Shown here in pieces: positions 25,814-34,629 of a stretch of 64,000 bases of DNA (positions are counted from its first letter, which is position 1; the number at the start of each line of letters is the position of its first letter). The notes beneath the pieces are model-generated. The model was given only the letters and a program-made list of their open reading frames with translations, did no database searches and was not told the origin of the DNA. The stretch comes from Oscillospiraceae bacterium (GTDB lineage Bacteria > Bacillota > Clostridia > Oscillospirales > Oscillospiraceae): contig CACZDN010000016.1 in the NCBI GenBank assembly GCA_902779945.1, positions 62,001 to 126,000 of the forward strand. Direction: 5' to 3'. A program made the position numbers and the translations under genes.

Positions 25814-27064
25814 GTGACCGAGAAATTGCTGCTGATTATCCCGGAGGGACCGACGCTGGAGGGCATCAAAGCCGCGCTCGGCGGGGCGTGCGAGCTGCTG
25901 ATCGCCGCCCGGTGGGAGGACGCGCTCGCCATCCTGCACGAGAGGCGGCAGGAGCTGCTTGCGATCCTGCTTGACCTCGACTTTGCGCGGGAGACCGGGG
26001 AAGCCTTTGAGCGTGAGCTTGCCGGGGACGACCCCTTCGCCCGCCTGCCCATCATCGGCGTGACCAGGGCGCGGCCCACGGCCGAGGACGCAGAATGCCT
26101 GGACCGCGGGATCTATGACCTCCTCTCCCCGATGACGCCGCCCAAGCTGATGCTGCGCCGCATCCGCAGTGCGGCGCGGGCGATGGACTCCATCTCCTTC
26201 CACGACATTGAAAAGCTGCTGAAGGCCCTGCCCTCAAACATTTTCCTCAAGGACACCGAGGGACGCTACGTCTTCTGCACCCACTACTGGCATCACCTCT
26301 ACCACGCGGACGATCCCAACTGGTCGATCCGCGGCAAGACCGATCTGGAGATCCGCAAGGACCGCGAAAACGCCCTCAAGGCGATGGAGGCCGACCGCCG
26401 CATCGTTGCCACCGGCGTCGGCACCGACTACATCATTCAGGAGCGCTGCGACGGTGTCCATGAGTATCTGGAGCTCATCAAGCGCCCCGTGTTCGACGAC
26501 AGCGGCAAGGTGACCGGCATCGTCGCCCTCATCAACGACGTGACCGAGAAGGAGCTTTTGAAGCTGGAGCTGGAAAAGCGGGCACAGGTCGATCAGCTCA
26601 CGGAGCTTCTGAACAAGTCCACGACGCAGGAGCTTATTGAAATCCGCCTGTCCGCCGGCAACAAGAGCGGCAAGCACGGCGCGCTCATCATGATCGACGT
26701 GGACAACTTCAAAACCGTCAACGACCAGTACGGCCACGCGATCGGCGACCGCGTGCTCGCCGAGACGGGGCGCGTGATCCGCAACAGCTTCCGCGGCGCG
26801 GACGTCGCGGGCCGCGTCGGCGGGGACGAGTTCATGGTCTTCGCCCAGGATGTCGAATCCCCGGAGGCGGCGCTGCATCTGGCCGAACGCGTCGCCGCCC
26901 AGATCGCCCGGCTGCCCGGCCTGCCCGACGTGACGCTCTCCATCGGCATCGCCCTCTTCCCCCAGCACGGCAGGCTCTTCGAGGAGCTGTACAAGGCGGC
27001 GGACACGGCGCTCTATCAGGTCAAGAACGGCGGCAAGGCCAGCTGCAGGCTGTACGGAACATAA
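25814..27064 (+). CDS. Diguanylate cyclase with receiver-like and PAS domains
   Basis: A soluble 416-residue protein. Residues 1-120 resemble a receiver domain (LLLIIPEG, then LLDLDFAR with a possible acceptor Asp, then GVTRA), although the acidic pocket is incomplete. A PAS domain follows (about 130-255, LPSNIFLKDTEGRYVF). GGDEF (about 260-415) has an intact GGDEF and an upstream RGAD five residues before it, the canonical inhibitory I-site. It should make c-di-GMP and be product-inhibited. GTG 25814 is chosen because GGAGGGG precedes it by 8 bases. It pairs functionally with the EAL protein at 9898. Confidence 0.88.
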   Translation: MTEKLLLIIPEGPTLEGIKAALGGACELLIAARWEDALAILHERRQELLAILLDLDFARETGEAFERELAGDDPFARLPIIGVTRARPTAEDAECLDRGIYDLLSPMTPPKLMLRRIRSAARAMDSISFHDIEKLLKALPSNIFLKDTEGRYVFCTHYWHHLYHADDPNWSIRGKTDLEIRKDRENALKAMEADRRIVATGVGTDYIIQERCDGVHEYLELIKRPVFDDSGKVTGIVALINDVTEKELLKLELEKRAQVDQLTELLNKSTTQELIEIRLSAGNKSGKHGALIMIDVDNFKTVNDQYGHAIGDRVLAETGRVIRNSFRGADVAGRVGGDEFMVFAQDVESPEAALHLAERVAAQIARLPGLPDVTLSIGIALFPQHGRLFEELYKAADTALYQVKNGGKASCRLYGT

Positions 27065-27071
27065 TAAGTGG

Positions 27072-27120
27072 AAAACGTATGACAGATCCGTGGAAACTGC
27101 GGATTTGCCATACGTTTTTT
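27072..27120. terminator. Bidirectional terminator between GGDEF and 5-formyl-THF ligase genes
   Basis: AAAACGTATG pairs with CATACGTTTT around an inner ATCCG/CGGAT stem, with TTTTTT on the plus strand. The ends of two convergent genes lie here. Confidence 0.85.
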
Positions 27121-27685
27121 ATGATACGATTCCTTTTTCTGTCACGACGGCGTCCATCCGGACGTCGTGCGCCTCCGAGGGGAGCTCCGGCGCGAGCATT
27201 TCGGCGTAGCAGAGGCAGAGCTTCGGGCAGGCGCAGCGGCGCAGAAAGCGGTCGTAATACCCCGCGCCGCGGCCGAGGCGCGCGCCATCCTCCGTCGCCG
27301 TCACGCAGGGGACCAGCGCAAGGCCGATTTCCCCCGGCGCCGCGCTCTCCGCGGTCTCCGGCGGCTCCGGGATGCCGAACGCCCCGGGGCGCAGCGCCGC
27401 GGGATCACTGACCCGCACGGCCTCCATCGTCCGGTCCGCGAGACAGCGCGGTACATATACCCGCTTTCCCGCCGCGAGCGCCGCCGCGATCAGGGCGCGC
27501 GTGTCCGGCTCGGCCCCAACGCTGACGTAGAGAAAAACGCTCCGCGCCTGCTGCCAGTACCGGCTGCAGAGCACCGCCTCGCGGATGGCGCGGTCGGCTC
27601 TCGCGCGGTATTCCGGCGTCAGCGACGCGGCCCTCGCCCGGTATTCCCGGCGGAGCTGCCGCTTGCGCTCGTCCATTGCGCTCAC
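27119..27685 (-). CDS. 5-formyltetrahydrofolate cyclo-ligase
   Basis: Converts 5-formyl-THF to 5,10-methenyl-THF with ATP. The 188-residue protein begins with a basic helix (ERKRQLRREYRARA), then has FLYVSVGAEPDT, KRVYVPRC and the family signature LGRGAGYYDRFL near residue 140, followed by CLCYAEM. GTG 27685 overlaps the lysA stop by 4 bases (GTGA); ATG 27676 is the alternative. Coupling to lysA looks positional rather than metabolic. Length is normal. Confidence 0.9.
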   Translation of the reverse strand: MSAMDERKRQLRREYRARAASLTPEYRARADRAIREAVLCSRYWQQARSVFLYVSVGAEPDTRALIAAALAAGKRVYVPRCLADRTMEAVRVSDPAALRPGAFGIPEPPETAESAAPGEIGLALVPCVTATEDGARLGRGAGYYDRFLRRCACPKLCLCYAEMLAPELPSEAHDVRMDAVVTEKGIVS

Positions 27686-28977
27686 AGGTCGAGGGCGCAG
27701 AGCTCGTCCAAACCCTCACGCCGGACGGCGACATAGCTCTCCCCTTCCCGCAGCATGACCACGGGCGGACGGCCCAGGCGGTTGTAGTTGGAGGCCATGG
27801 AGTAGTTATACGCGCCGGTGGTGCAGACGGCGATCCGGTCGCCGCGCCGCGTGTCGGCGGGGAGCGTGACCGCGGGCTGGATGATGTCGCCGCTCTCGCA
27901 GCAGCGGCCCGCGAGGTCGAAGACCGCAGTCTCCCCTCCGGCGCGCTCTGCGTGGAGGACCGTGTACTGCGCGCGGTAGAGGCAGTAGCGGGGGTTGTCC
28001 GTCATGCCGCCATCGACGATCACGTGGTTTTTGAAGCCCGGGATGCGCTTGACGGAGCCGACCGTGTAGACGGTCATGCCCGCGTCGGCAACGATGCTGC
28101 GGCCCGGCTCCATGAGAATCACGGGCATGGGAAACGAGGCCCGTGCCGCCAGCGCGCGCAGATGCTCCGCCAGCGCCGCGATGCGGGCCGGGATGTCGGC
28201 CTGCTTGTCGGCCTCCACATAGCGTACGCCGTAGCCTCCGCCGAGGTTAAGCGTCCCGGTTACATAGCCGAACTTCTCCCGAAGCTCCCGCATAAAGGCG
28301 AACATAAGGTCGGCTGTATCCTCAAACACGGTCTCGTCGAAGACCATGGAGCCCACGTGGCAGTGCAGGCCGTCGAGCTCCACATGCTCTGCGTTCAGCG
28401 CCGCCCCGACAAATTCCAGGGCCTGGCCGGTGCCGATGGGGACGCCGAACTTCACATCCACGCGCCCGGTGTTCACGGCCTCGTAGGTGTGCGGGTCGAT
28501 GCCGGGGGTGACGCGCAGCAGGACCTTCTGCCGGATGCCGCGCTTTCCCGCCTCGGCGTCCAGCGCTTCCAGCTCCTCAGGCCCGTCCACAACGAAGCAG
28601 CCCACGCCCTTGTCCAGCGCATAGCGGATATCCTCGTCCGTCTTGCCGTCGCCGTGAAACCAGATGCGCGAGGCCGGGAAGCCCGCGGACAGTGCGGTGT
28701 GGATCTCCCCGCGGGAGACGGCGTCGACGCCCATGCCCTCCTCCGCCATGATGCGGTACATCTGCCGGAACGCGCAGGCCTTCCCGGCATAGAGCGGCAG
28801 GGCCGCGTCCCCGAAGGCTTTGCGGAAGGCGTTTTGGTACATGCGGCAGTTTTCGCGGATGCGCGCCTCGTCCATCAGATAGAGGGGCGTGCCGAAGCGG
28901 TCGGCGAGGGCGCACACGTCCTGCCCCGCGAAGAGAAGGCTTCCGTTTTCGTCGCGCGCGATGTTGCTCGTGAGCAT
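27682..28977 (-). CDS. lysA: Diaminopimelate decarboxylase
   Basis: A PLP enzyme making lysine from meso-diaminopimelate. The 431-residue protein has the PLP lysine in LYAGKACAF, HCHVGSM, LNLGGGYGVRY, MEPGRSIVADAG and CCESGDII with the cross-subunit active-site Cys. ATG 28977 is 12 bases after AGAGGA; earlier in-frame starts have worse spacing. It carries its own promoter at 29011-29039, whose -35 overlaps the stop codon of the small gene upstream. It is first in a two-gene unit with the folate ligase. Confidence 0.93.
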   Translation of the reverse strand: MLTSNIARDENGSLLFAGQDVCALADRFGTPLYLMDEARIRENCRMYQNAFRKAFGDAALPLYAGKACAFRQMYRIMAEEGMGVDAVSRGEIHTALSAGFPASRIWFHGDGKTDEDIRYALDKGVGCFVVDGPEELEALDAEAGKRGIRQKVLLRVTPGIDPHTYEAVNTGRVDVKFGVPIGTGQALEFVGAALNAEHVELDGLHCHVGSMVFDETVFEDTADLMFAFMRELREKFGYVTGTLNLGGGYGVRYVEADKQADIPARIAALAEHLRALAARASFPMPVILMEPGRSIVADAGMTVYTVGSVKRIPGFKNHVIVDGGMTDNPRYCLYRAQYTVLHAERAGGETAVFDLAGRCCESGDIIQPAVTLPADTRRGDRIAVCTTGAYNYSMASNYNRLGRPPVVMLREGESYVAVRREGLDELCALDL

Positions 28978-29010
28978 GGGCTTCACCGGTCCTCTCAAAA
29001 AGATGTGCGC

Positions 29011-29039
29011 ATTTTAGCACATTACCGAAGTAAAGTCAA
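29011..29039 (-). promoter_or_regulatory. Promoter of lysA
   Basis: Minus-strand TTGACT (29034-29039), a 17-base spacer and TAAAAT (29011-29016). The -35 includes the TGA stop of the 51-residue ORF. Confidence 0.8.
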
Positions 29040-29191
29040 GGCAAGTCTTCCGCGACATACAGCTCCTCCGCGTCCAGCAGCGCCTTTTGCAGCACGGACG
29101 CCGCCTGTTGCGTTTGCCCCGCCGCCAGCCAGTCCAGCGCCTCCGACGCGGCGGCGCAGAGGATCGCGTACATTTTCGGATAATCTGCCAT
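29036..29191 (-). CDS. Small helical protein, unknown
   Basis: A 51-residue ORF, MADYPKMYAILCAAASEALD and so on, with an excellent GGAGGGAAAG Shine-Dalgarno. The composition (Ala, Leu, Glu, Gln-rich) predicts two amphipathic helices like one TPR-type helical pair. I do not recognise a family. It faces the RHH regulator gene across a 108-base gap containing a perfect palindrome, so the two may be co-regulated. It is too small to infer function. Confidence 0.6.
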   Translation of the reverse strand: MADYPKMYAILCAAASEALDWLAAGQTQQAASVLQKALLDAEELYVAEDLP

Positions 29192-29217
29192 CTTTCCCTC
29201 CAAACAATAATTATAAT

Positions 29218-29234
29218 AGATATACTGTATATCT
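29218..29234. promoter_or_regulatory. Perfect 17-bp palindrome, probable operator
   Basis: AGATATAC-T-GTATATCT is exactly symmetrical. The half-site GTATATCT recurs at 29279-29286, just ahead of the RHH gene ATG. A TATAAT (plus-strand ATTATA, about 29210-29217) lies directly beside it on the leftward side. A site for the neighbouring ribbon-helix-helix protein is the simplest reading. Confidence 0.65.
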
Positions 29235-29299
29235 ATATGACGAATAATACCACAATTTTGCCATAAAGTAAAGTCACCGTATATCTGTGAGGTGAACTT

Positions 29300-29512
29300 A
29301 TGGCAATCAAAAGCGTATCCATCCGCATTGAGGAGGAGATGCTGCAAAAGCTGTCCTATGTGGCGGATTATGAGGGGCGCTCGGTCAACAGTCATATTCT
29401 CGTGCTGATCCGGCAGAGCATCCGCGGCTTTGAGGAAAAGCACGGCCCGATCGAGGGCGAGATCGAGGCTGCGCAGAACGTCAAGCCCGCGCGGCGGCAG
29501 GGGAAGGAATAG
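29300..29512 (+). CDS. Ribbon-helix-helix (Arc/CopG-like) DNA-binding protein
   Basis: A 70-residue protein. MAIKSVSIRIEEEMLQKLSYVADYEGRSVNSHILVLIRQSI (quoted in parts) matches the short beta strand (KSVSIRIEE), helix A and the G-R-S-V-N turn before helix B that define Arc/CopG-type regulators. The rest is a charged tail. It needs a dimer to bind DNA, and a 17-bp palindrome with an extra half-site lies just upstream, which suggests autoregulation. No toxin-like partner sits downstream; the facing 51-residue gene is the only small neighbour. Confidence 0.8.
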   Translation: MAIKSVSIRIEEEMLQKLSYVADYEGRSVNSHILVLIRQSIRGFEEKHGPIEGEIEAAQNVKPARRQGKE

Positions 29513-29513
29513 C

Positions 29514-29624
29514 AGGGGCGGCTGTCATGTCCGCCCGGCAGAAAAGCAGAATCGTTTGCAGATGTATCTGGGCGCGATTTCCTTCTCGCTGTGCGGGCGG
29601 CTGATAGCCGCCCCTACGGCGAGG
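29514..29624. repeat. Nested inverted repeat beside the RHH gene
   Basis: AGGGGCGGCTGTCATG at the left and GCGGGCGGCTGATAGCCGCCCCT at the right (shown in parts) form an outer GGGGCGGCT/AGCCGCCCC stem with smaller internal stems. No ORF with support. Confidence 0.6.
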
Positions 29625-29659
29625 ACGGACTTTTTCACAGTCCCCTGCGATGCAGAAGA

Positions 29660-29700
29660 CCAAAAACAAAGCTCCCGGGGCCTTTCGGTTCCGGGAGCTG
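29660..29700 (-). terminator. Terminator of the large LysM protein gene
   Basis: On the minus strand, AGCTCCCGG and CCGGGAGCT form a stem followed by TTGTTTTTGG, about 100 bases after the gene's stop at 29802. Confidence 0.82.
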
Positions 29701-29801
29701 CGCTTTATCTCTTTTCCCCTCCAAGTGAGCGACAGGACCGGAGCCCTGCCGCTCAGGGGGGAGATATAGGGGAATTGGCTGTTTTGCGGCCTACGCCTGC
29801 A

Positions 29802-32800
29802 TCAGTTGCAGGTGAAGGTCAGGGTGATCGGCCCGGCGACGTTCGGGACCTGGTAGCCGCCCAGGAAGTTGGTCGCGCTGCCGTCGGAGACGTTCGTGAT
29901 CACAAAGGCGTTGTTCTTCGCCAGGTAGGTGATCCTGTCGTCCACCTTCAGGGTGATCGCGCCGGTGATGGTGTCGTCGATCTCATTGGCCGTGCCGCCG
30001 TTGAAGCTGACCAGGATCTTGTAACCGGTCGGGACTACGAACTTCACGTCCACGGTCCTCACCTCGTACTCAACGGTGACCACTGCGCCGCCCGCGGGCA
30101 TGGTGAAGTTTGCAATGCCAAGGGTGCCTTCCGCGAGGAAGGTTCCGTCGGCCGCAGCGGTTACGACGACTCTCTTCACGATGTACTTGCCGCTGTCGGA
30201 AGCGGTGATCAGGACATCCTGGCCGGTGGGCACGTTGTTGATGTTGAGCGGCGTGCCGGGTGCGCTGCCGTCCTCCGCCGTGATGATCGGGTTGACGCCG
30301 GCGGTGGCGGACTTCACCGTGATCTTGCTGCCGGTCGGGGCCAGGTCGAAGCTCAGCGTCGCAGAGGCCACATTCGGGACGACGTAGTCCGTCGCGCCGG
30401 TGAGCGCGAAGCCGGGCTCAGCGGAGGCGAATTCGAGGTAATCGCCGACATTTGCGAAGAAGGTGTCGCCGTCTTTGAAGACGTTGCCGTTGATGAACAC
30501 GGACATGGTGTTCGGGACGACGCTGACGGTGAGCGCCACCGCGGAGGGCTGGAAGACCGCGCCGAAGATGGTCTGGCCGGGCTGCACCGTGAACTTCCAG
30601 AGGCCGGTGCCGTCGTCACGGTTGACCGTGTTGATCATGCCGTTGTTGTAGACCTTGAGCTCGCCGTCGCCGAGGTTGGCATAGCCTGCGAAGGGCTGGT
30701 CAACGATGTACACCACATCGCCGATATTGAAGCTCGTGACCGGGATCGTGCATGCGGGGTCCGCGTAGAAGGCCAGCGTGCCGTTGTAGACCTGGTCGAC
30801 CAGGATGGCAGCCTGATTGTTCGTGCCCTTCTCGACCTGGATACGGACCTCGACGTTGTCGGCAGGCATCATGAACCAGATACCCTCGCCGTTGAGGCTG
30901 TTGTCGTGGTAGGAGACCGTGGAGTTCGGGTCCGTGGTCACGACCTCGACCGCGGCGATCTTCATGTTCTGGGCCTGAGCCAGTGCCGTGCGGCCGATCT
31001 GGACCTGGGTGTTGTAGCCCACGTTGTCGAAGGTGGTGTCCGCCGCGACATCACGGTACACGTCGCCGGTGTAGACCTGGACATAGCCGCTGGTAACGGG
31101 GTTGCCGGCCGTATCCGTGACCCTGACTCTGAGGCTGTAGCTGACGCCCGCGAAGTTCACGTAGATATTCACGGGAGAGTTCGGCATCTGGAAGACGAAG
31201 AAGTTTCTCGCCACGCCGCCGATGGTCCAGCCGGTCACCTCCGCCGGTACGACGCGGTTGGAGTCGCCGTTGACCTCAACGATGGTGATGTCTCTGGCTG
31301 TCACGCTGTACATCGGGTTCGGCGTATCGACCACGATCGCAACGTAATCGCCCGGGATGGCTGCCTTCTCATAGGAGGACGGGTCGATATTGTTCATCAT
31401 CGCATCGACTGTGCTGTAGTGTCCGGCGCCGACATTGCCGTACTTTGTGGTGCTCTCCTGGGCCGGATTGAGCGGGTTGCGGTCGAGCAGCAGGAATTCC
31501 ACGTTGCCCTTGGTGGCGTCGTAGGTTGCGCCGAGGGCGTAGAGGGCCACGTTATAGGGCACTTTCGGCCTGAGGATGGCGACGATCTCGAGGTCCTTCG
31601 CACGCTCGTCGACCATGGAGAAGTTGTAGAAGTAGTTCTTGACGTCTGCGATGTACTCACGGCCGTCGATGCGGAAGCCGACCATGTCGTACTTGGAGAT
31701 GCCGGACTCGGTCATGCCGACGATGACGGCGTCGCCGTACTCCACGTCGATCTGCGTCATGCCTCCCGGATTGTTGTCGGCCGCACCGACCACACCGTTG
31801 ATGGCGATCTGCCACAGACCGGAGCCGCTGAGGAATGCCTCGTTGATCGGGCTCATCGTCTCGTCAACGCATCTCATGGTGAGCGTGAAGGGCAGCGGAT
31901 CAAAGGCGACCTGGATGTACACGCCCTCGGCAGGCATCGTGAAATCATAGCCCCAGGCGACGGCACCCGTCGAATCCGTATAGCTGAACGGGGTCAGGCT
32001 CACGATTGCGCCGTTATCCTTGCGGGTGACGATGATCTTGTCCGCGAAGTTCGTACCGTTGCCGGCCCAGCGGTAGCCATGGCTGGCGCGCGGCATGAGG
32101 CTGACGGTCTCGCCGGGCATGCAGGCGGCTGCCGATTTGCCGTTTACGATGTAGCTGACGTCGCCGTCGCCGCGGATGAGTGCGAACTGGCCGATTGCGA
32201 CCTTGCCCTGCTCAAAGTAGGCAGTGATCGTGATGTCGTCGTTGGGCACCTGGAAGTAGCCGTGGAGATTGGCCTGGTTGTTCGCCACTTCCACGCCCTC
32301 GGGATCTGCGCCGGTGCCGGTGATGTCGTAGCGGACGAAGGCGATGTTGTCGCCGCAGTCGTAGCGCAGGTCAATGTAGTCGCCGAAGAAGACGTTGTTT
32401 TTGAGCTGTCTGCGGGCGGAGACGGTGTCGTTCGAGGTGTTGCCGTCCCACAGGAACTCGCCCTTGAAGGCCTGGTTGTTGCGGGTAATGGTGGTCGTGA
32501 AGCTCACGTTCTGGTAGTTGCCGCCCACCGCGTTCCCGCTGACAAAGAAGCGGGAGGTGATGGTGTGTGCGCCGCCGCGGAAGGTGGGCGTGATGGTGAC
32601 GCCGCCCTTCGGCATGATGAAGGTGTTGGCGCCGGTCATCGTGACCTTGAGACCGTCGCTGTTGCGGACGATGTCGTAGGTGGGCGTCGCGCCGTAGCCC
32701 GGTTCGGGCGTTGCGGTCAGGGTGACCGTCGCGCCGGTGTTGGCCTCATCGACAGGATTGCTGGTGACAACGCCGCCGTTGGCGGGCAGGATGATGATGT

Positions 32801-34490
32801 TGTTGCCCTTCGCGCCGAAGGTAACCTGGACGTCGACGTCGGAGCCGGGCATCGTGAAGGTGTTGCTGAACACGTTCACGGGCGTGCCGGTGGTGCGGTT
32901 CGTCACGACGAGACCGATGGGCTCATACCCGTCGAGGGACTTGGTGACGACGGTGACCTGCGTGCCCTTGGCCGCGCGGGTCACGGCGCTGCCGTTGACC
33001 TGGAGGTAGAAGCTGCCGAGAGCCGGCGTGGGCTCGTTCAGGTAGAAGGCGTAAGTGGAGACGGGCTTGAGCGTGACTGTCACATACGCGTCTCCATCAG
33101 GCATGAGGAAGGCGTTGGACGCGCTCACCGCGAGCTTGGTCTTGTTGTCCAAAGAGACCTGCTTGGAGTAGTACGCGTCGATGCTCTGGATCTCATAGTT
33201 CGGGTCGGTGCTGCGGATGACAACCGCCGCGCCCTTGACCGCGGACAGGACAGACACGCCGTTGACGGAGGCCGCTGCCTTGCCGCTGTAGTTGGCGCTG
33301 ATCTTGATGTCATGGCCGCTCTTGATGGCCGCGTCCACGCGCACGTCGCAGCCCGGCATGATGAAGGTGTCGCCGGTGAGGCGGATGTCCGCCTGGCCGT
33401 TTGCGTGCTTGACCGTCAGAGAGTCGATGGCCTTGCCGGAAGCGGTCTCGCTGACCACGGTGACCGTCGCACCGGCAGGAGCGGCGGTGACGGGCGCATT
33501 GTTCACGTAGAACAGCAGTCTGCCGTCCGAGGAGGACATGCTGCTCGTCAGCTTGTAAAGCGTGGCAGTGGTCGTCGTCGTGGTGGTCGTGGTGCCGTTG
33601 CCGTTCGTAGTGGTGCTGGTCGTCGTGGTGGTGGCGGTGGTGCCCGGATTGCCGGTGCCCGCCACGGAGACGCTCATCGCCACCGGGTAGCAGAAGATGT
33701 TGCCGGCTTTCAGCGCGCTGAGGTCGTCCTTCATGTTCAGCGCCTTGAGCAGTCTCTCACTGGCATAGTAGTTGAGGCCGTGAGACGTGGCAATGGAGTA
33801 CGCCGTGTCGTTGGACACCAGCGTGTGCGCCATGACGCCGTAGCAGGTGGTGCCGACAGCCGGCGCGACAGGCGTCGGGATGATGAGGGTGTCGCCCGCT
33901 CTCACGTTCTTCCAGTTGGAGATACCGTTCACGTTTGCGATGAACGAGGAGAAAATCGAGAAGTTGACGCCCAGACTGTTGCAGACGCCGGAGACCGTCT
34001 CGCCCCAGGACATGGTGTAGGGCACCAGGTAGAAGGCGAGCACGTCGCCGCTGCGGTTCTGGTTGGCACTGGCGTAGGTGCTGACCGTGCTGGTCTGCGC
34101 GGTTGTGGACGCAACGCCGGTGGCGGCAGTGCCGGTGGTGGCGATGCCGGTGGTGGCGGTGTTCGTTACAGCCGCGCCGCCTCTCGCGTTGGTCGCGATC
34201 ACCTGCGCGTCAGAGTCGCTTGCAGGCAGATACAGCGTCCTGCCGACGGCCAGCTTGCTCCACTGTCCGTCGTTGATGTTGTTGAGGGCCATGATTGCGT
34301 CCTTGCAGGTGTAATAGTTCAGACCCAATCTCTGGCAGATCCTCAATACATAGTCGCCCTGCGCCATGGTGTACTCAACAACGTTGGCGCCATACGCAGT
34401 GGTGGCTGCGCTTGCGGAGACGGTCATGCCCGAAAACAGGGACATCACCATCAGTACCGAAAGCAGCATACTAATGATCCGTTTCTTCAT
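29802..34490 (-). CDS. Very large secreted LysM protein with many F-x-MP repeats
   Basis: A 1562-residue secreted protein. A signal peptide (1-28, ending VSASAA) leads to three LysM-like modules (about 38-90, 150-200, 215-265) that should bind cell-wall glycan. A Thr-rich linker with runs of Thr (about 275-310) follows. The rest (about 320-1550) is about 14-16 domains of 70-90 residues, each ending with an aromatic-x-MP-x(2)-(D/G)-V-x-(I/V) strand such as TFIMPGCDVRV, TFTMPGSDVDV and DFTMPAEGVYI. This resembles divergent InlB B-repeat/Flg_new_2 domains. No LPxTG or other C-terminal anchor is seen, so LysM is the likely tether. A role as adhesin or envelope protein is inferred. Confidence 0.8.
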   Translation of the reverse strand: MKKRIISMLLSVLMVMSLFSGMTVSASAATTAYGANVVEYTMAQGDYVLRICQRLGLNYYTCKDAIMALNNINDGQWSKLAVGRTLYLPASDSDAQVIATNARGGAAVTNTATTGIATTGTAATGVASTTAQTSTVSTYASANQNRSGDVLAFYLVPYTMSWGETVSGVCNSLGVNFSIFSSFIANVNGISNWKNVRAGDTLIIPTPVAPAVGTTCYGVMAHTLVSNDTAYSIATSHGLNYYASERLLKALNMKDDLSALKAGNIFCYPVAMSVSVAGTGNPGTTATTTTTSTTTNGNGTTTTTTTTTATLYKLTSSMSSSDGRLLFYVNNAPVTAAPAGATVTVVSETASGKAIDSLTVKHANGQADIRLTGDTFIMPGCDVRVDAAIKSGHDIKISANYSGKAAASVNGVSVLSAVKGAAVVIRSTDPNYEIQSIDAYYSKQVSLDNKTKLAVSASNAFLMPDGDAYVTVTLKPVSTYAFYLNEPTPALGSFYLQVNGSAVTRAAKGTQVTVVTKSLDGYEPIGLVVTNRTTGTPVNVFSNTFTMPGSDVDVQVTFGAKGNNIIILPANGGVVTSNPVDEANTGATVTLTATPEPGYGATPTYDIVRNSDGLKVTMTGANTFIMPKGGVTITPTFRGGAHTITSRFFVSGNAVGGNYQNVSFTTTITRNNQAFKGEFLWDGNTSNDTVSARRQLKNNVFFGDYIDLRYDCGDNIAFVRYDITGTGADPEGVEVANNQANLHGYFQVPNDDITITAYFEQGKVAIGQFALIRGDGDVSYIVNGKSAAACMPGETVSLMPRASHGYRWAGNGTNFADKIIVTRKDNGAIVSLTPFSYTDSTGAVAWGYDFTMPAEGVYIQVAFDPLPFTLTMRCVDETMSPINEAFLSGSGLWQIAINGVVGAADNNPGGMTQIDVEYGDAVIVGMTESGISKYDMVGFRIDGREYIADVKNYFYNFSMVDERAKDLEIVAILRPKVPYNVALYALGATYDATKGNVEFLLLDRNPLNPAQESTTKYGNVGAGHYSTVDAMMNNIDPSSYEKAAIPGDYVAIVVDTPNPMYSVTARDITIVEVNGDSNRVVPAEVTGWTIGGVARNFFVFQMPNSPVNIYVNFAGVSYSLRVRVTDTAGNPVTSGYVQVYTGDVYRDVAADTTFDNVGYNTQVQIGRTALAQAQNMKIAAVEVVTTDPNSTVSYHDNSLNGEGIWFMMPADNVEVRIQVEKGTNNQAAILVDQVYNGTLAFYADPACTIPVTSFNIGDVVYIVDQPFAGYANLGDGELKVYNNGMINTVNRDDGTGLWKFTVQPGQTIFGAVFQPSAVALTVSVVPNTMSVFINGNVFKDGDTFFANVGDYLEFASAEPGFALTGATDYVVPNVASATLSFDLAPTGSKITVKSATAGVNPIITAEDGSAPGTPLNINNVPTGQDVLITASDSGKYIVKRVVVTAAADGTFLAEGTLGIANFTMPAGGAVVTVEYEVRTVDVKFVVPTGYKILVSFNGGTANEIDDTITGAITLKVDDRITYLAKNNAFVITNVSDGSATNFLGGYQVPNVAGPITLTFTCN

Positions 34491-34600
34491 AGTTGCTCCC
34501 CCTAAAACTACCCTCGCGGGTAAAATGATTACGGTGCTGTGGACTTATCTGAATCGCAGCCTCTTTCAAAAAGTTAAAAAAGTATTACGATTCGGCTATA

Positions 34601-34629
34601 ATATTACAACAACTCTTCTTAAATTGCAA
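34601..34629 (-). promoter_or_regulatory. Promoter of the large LysM protein gene
   Basis: Minus-strand TTGCAA (34624-34629), a 17-base spacer and TAATAT (34601-34606). It leaves a 5' UTR of about 105 bases that contains a GGGGG Shine-Dalgarno near the start. Confidence 0.7.

Noticed and set aside
33560-33660. A CRISPR-like run of short repeats
   Set aside because: It is the Thr-rich codon repeat of the LysM protein linker, with no spacer structure.
29430-34505. A very long plus-strand open frame (over 1600 codons) opposite the LysM protein gene
   Set aside because: It mirrors the minus-strand gene in a GC-rich genome. It is rich in Val, Gly, His, Arg and Asp, has no domain or signal, and no Shine-Dalgarno of note; the opposite strand has a signal peptide, LysM and repeats.
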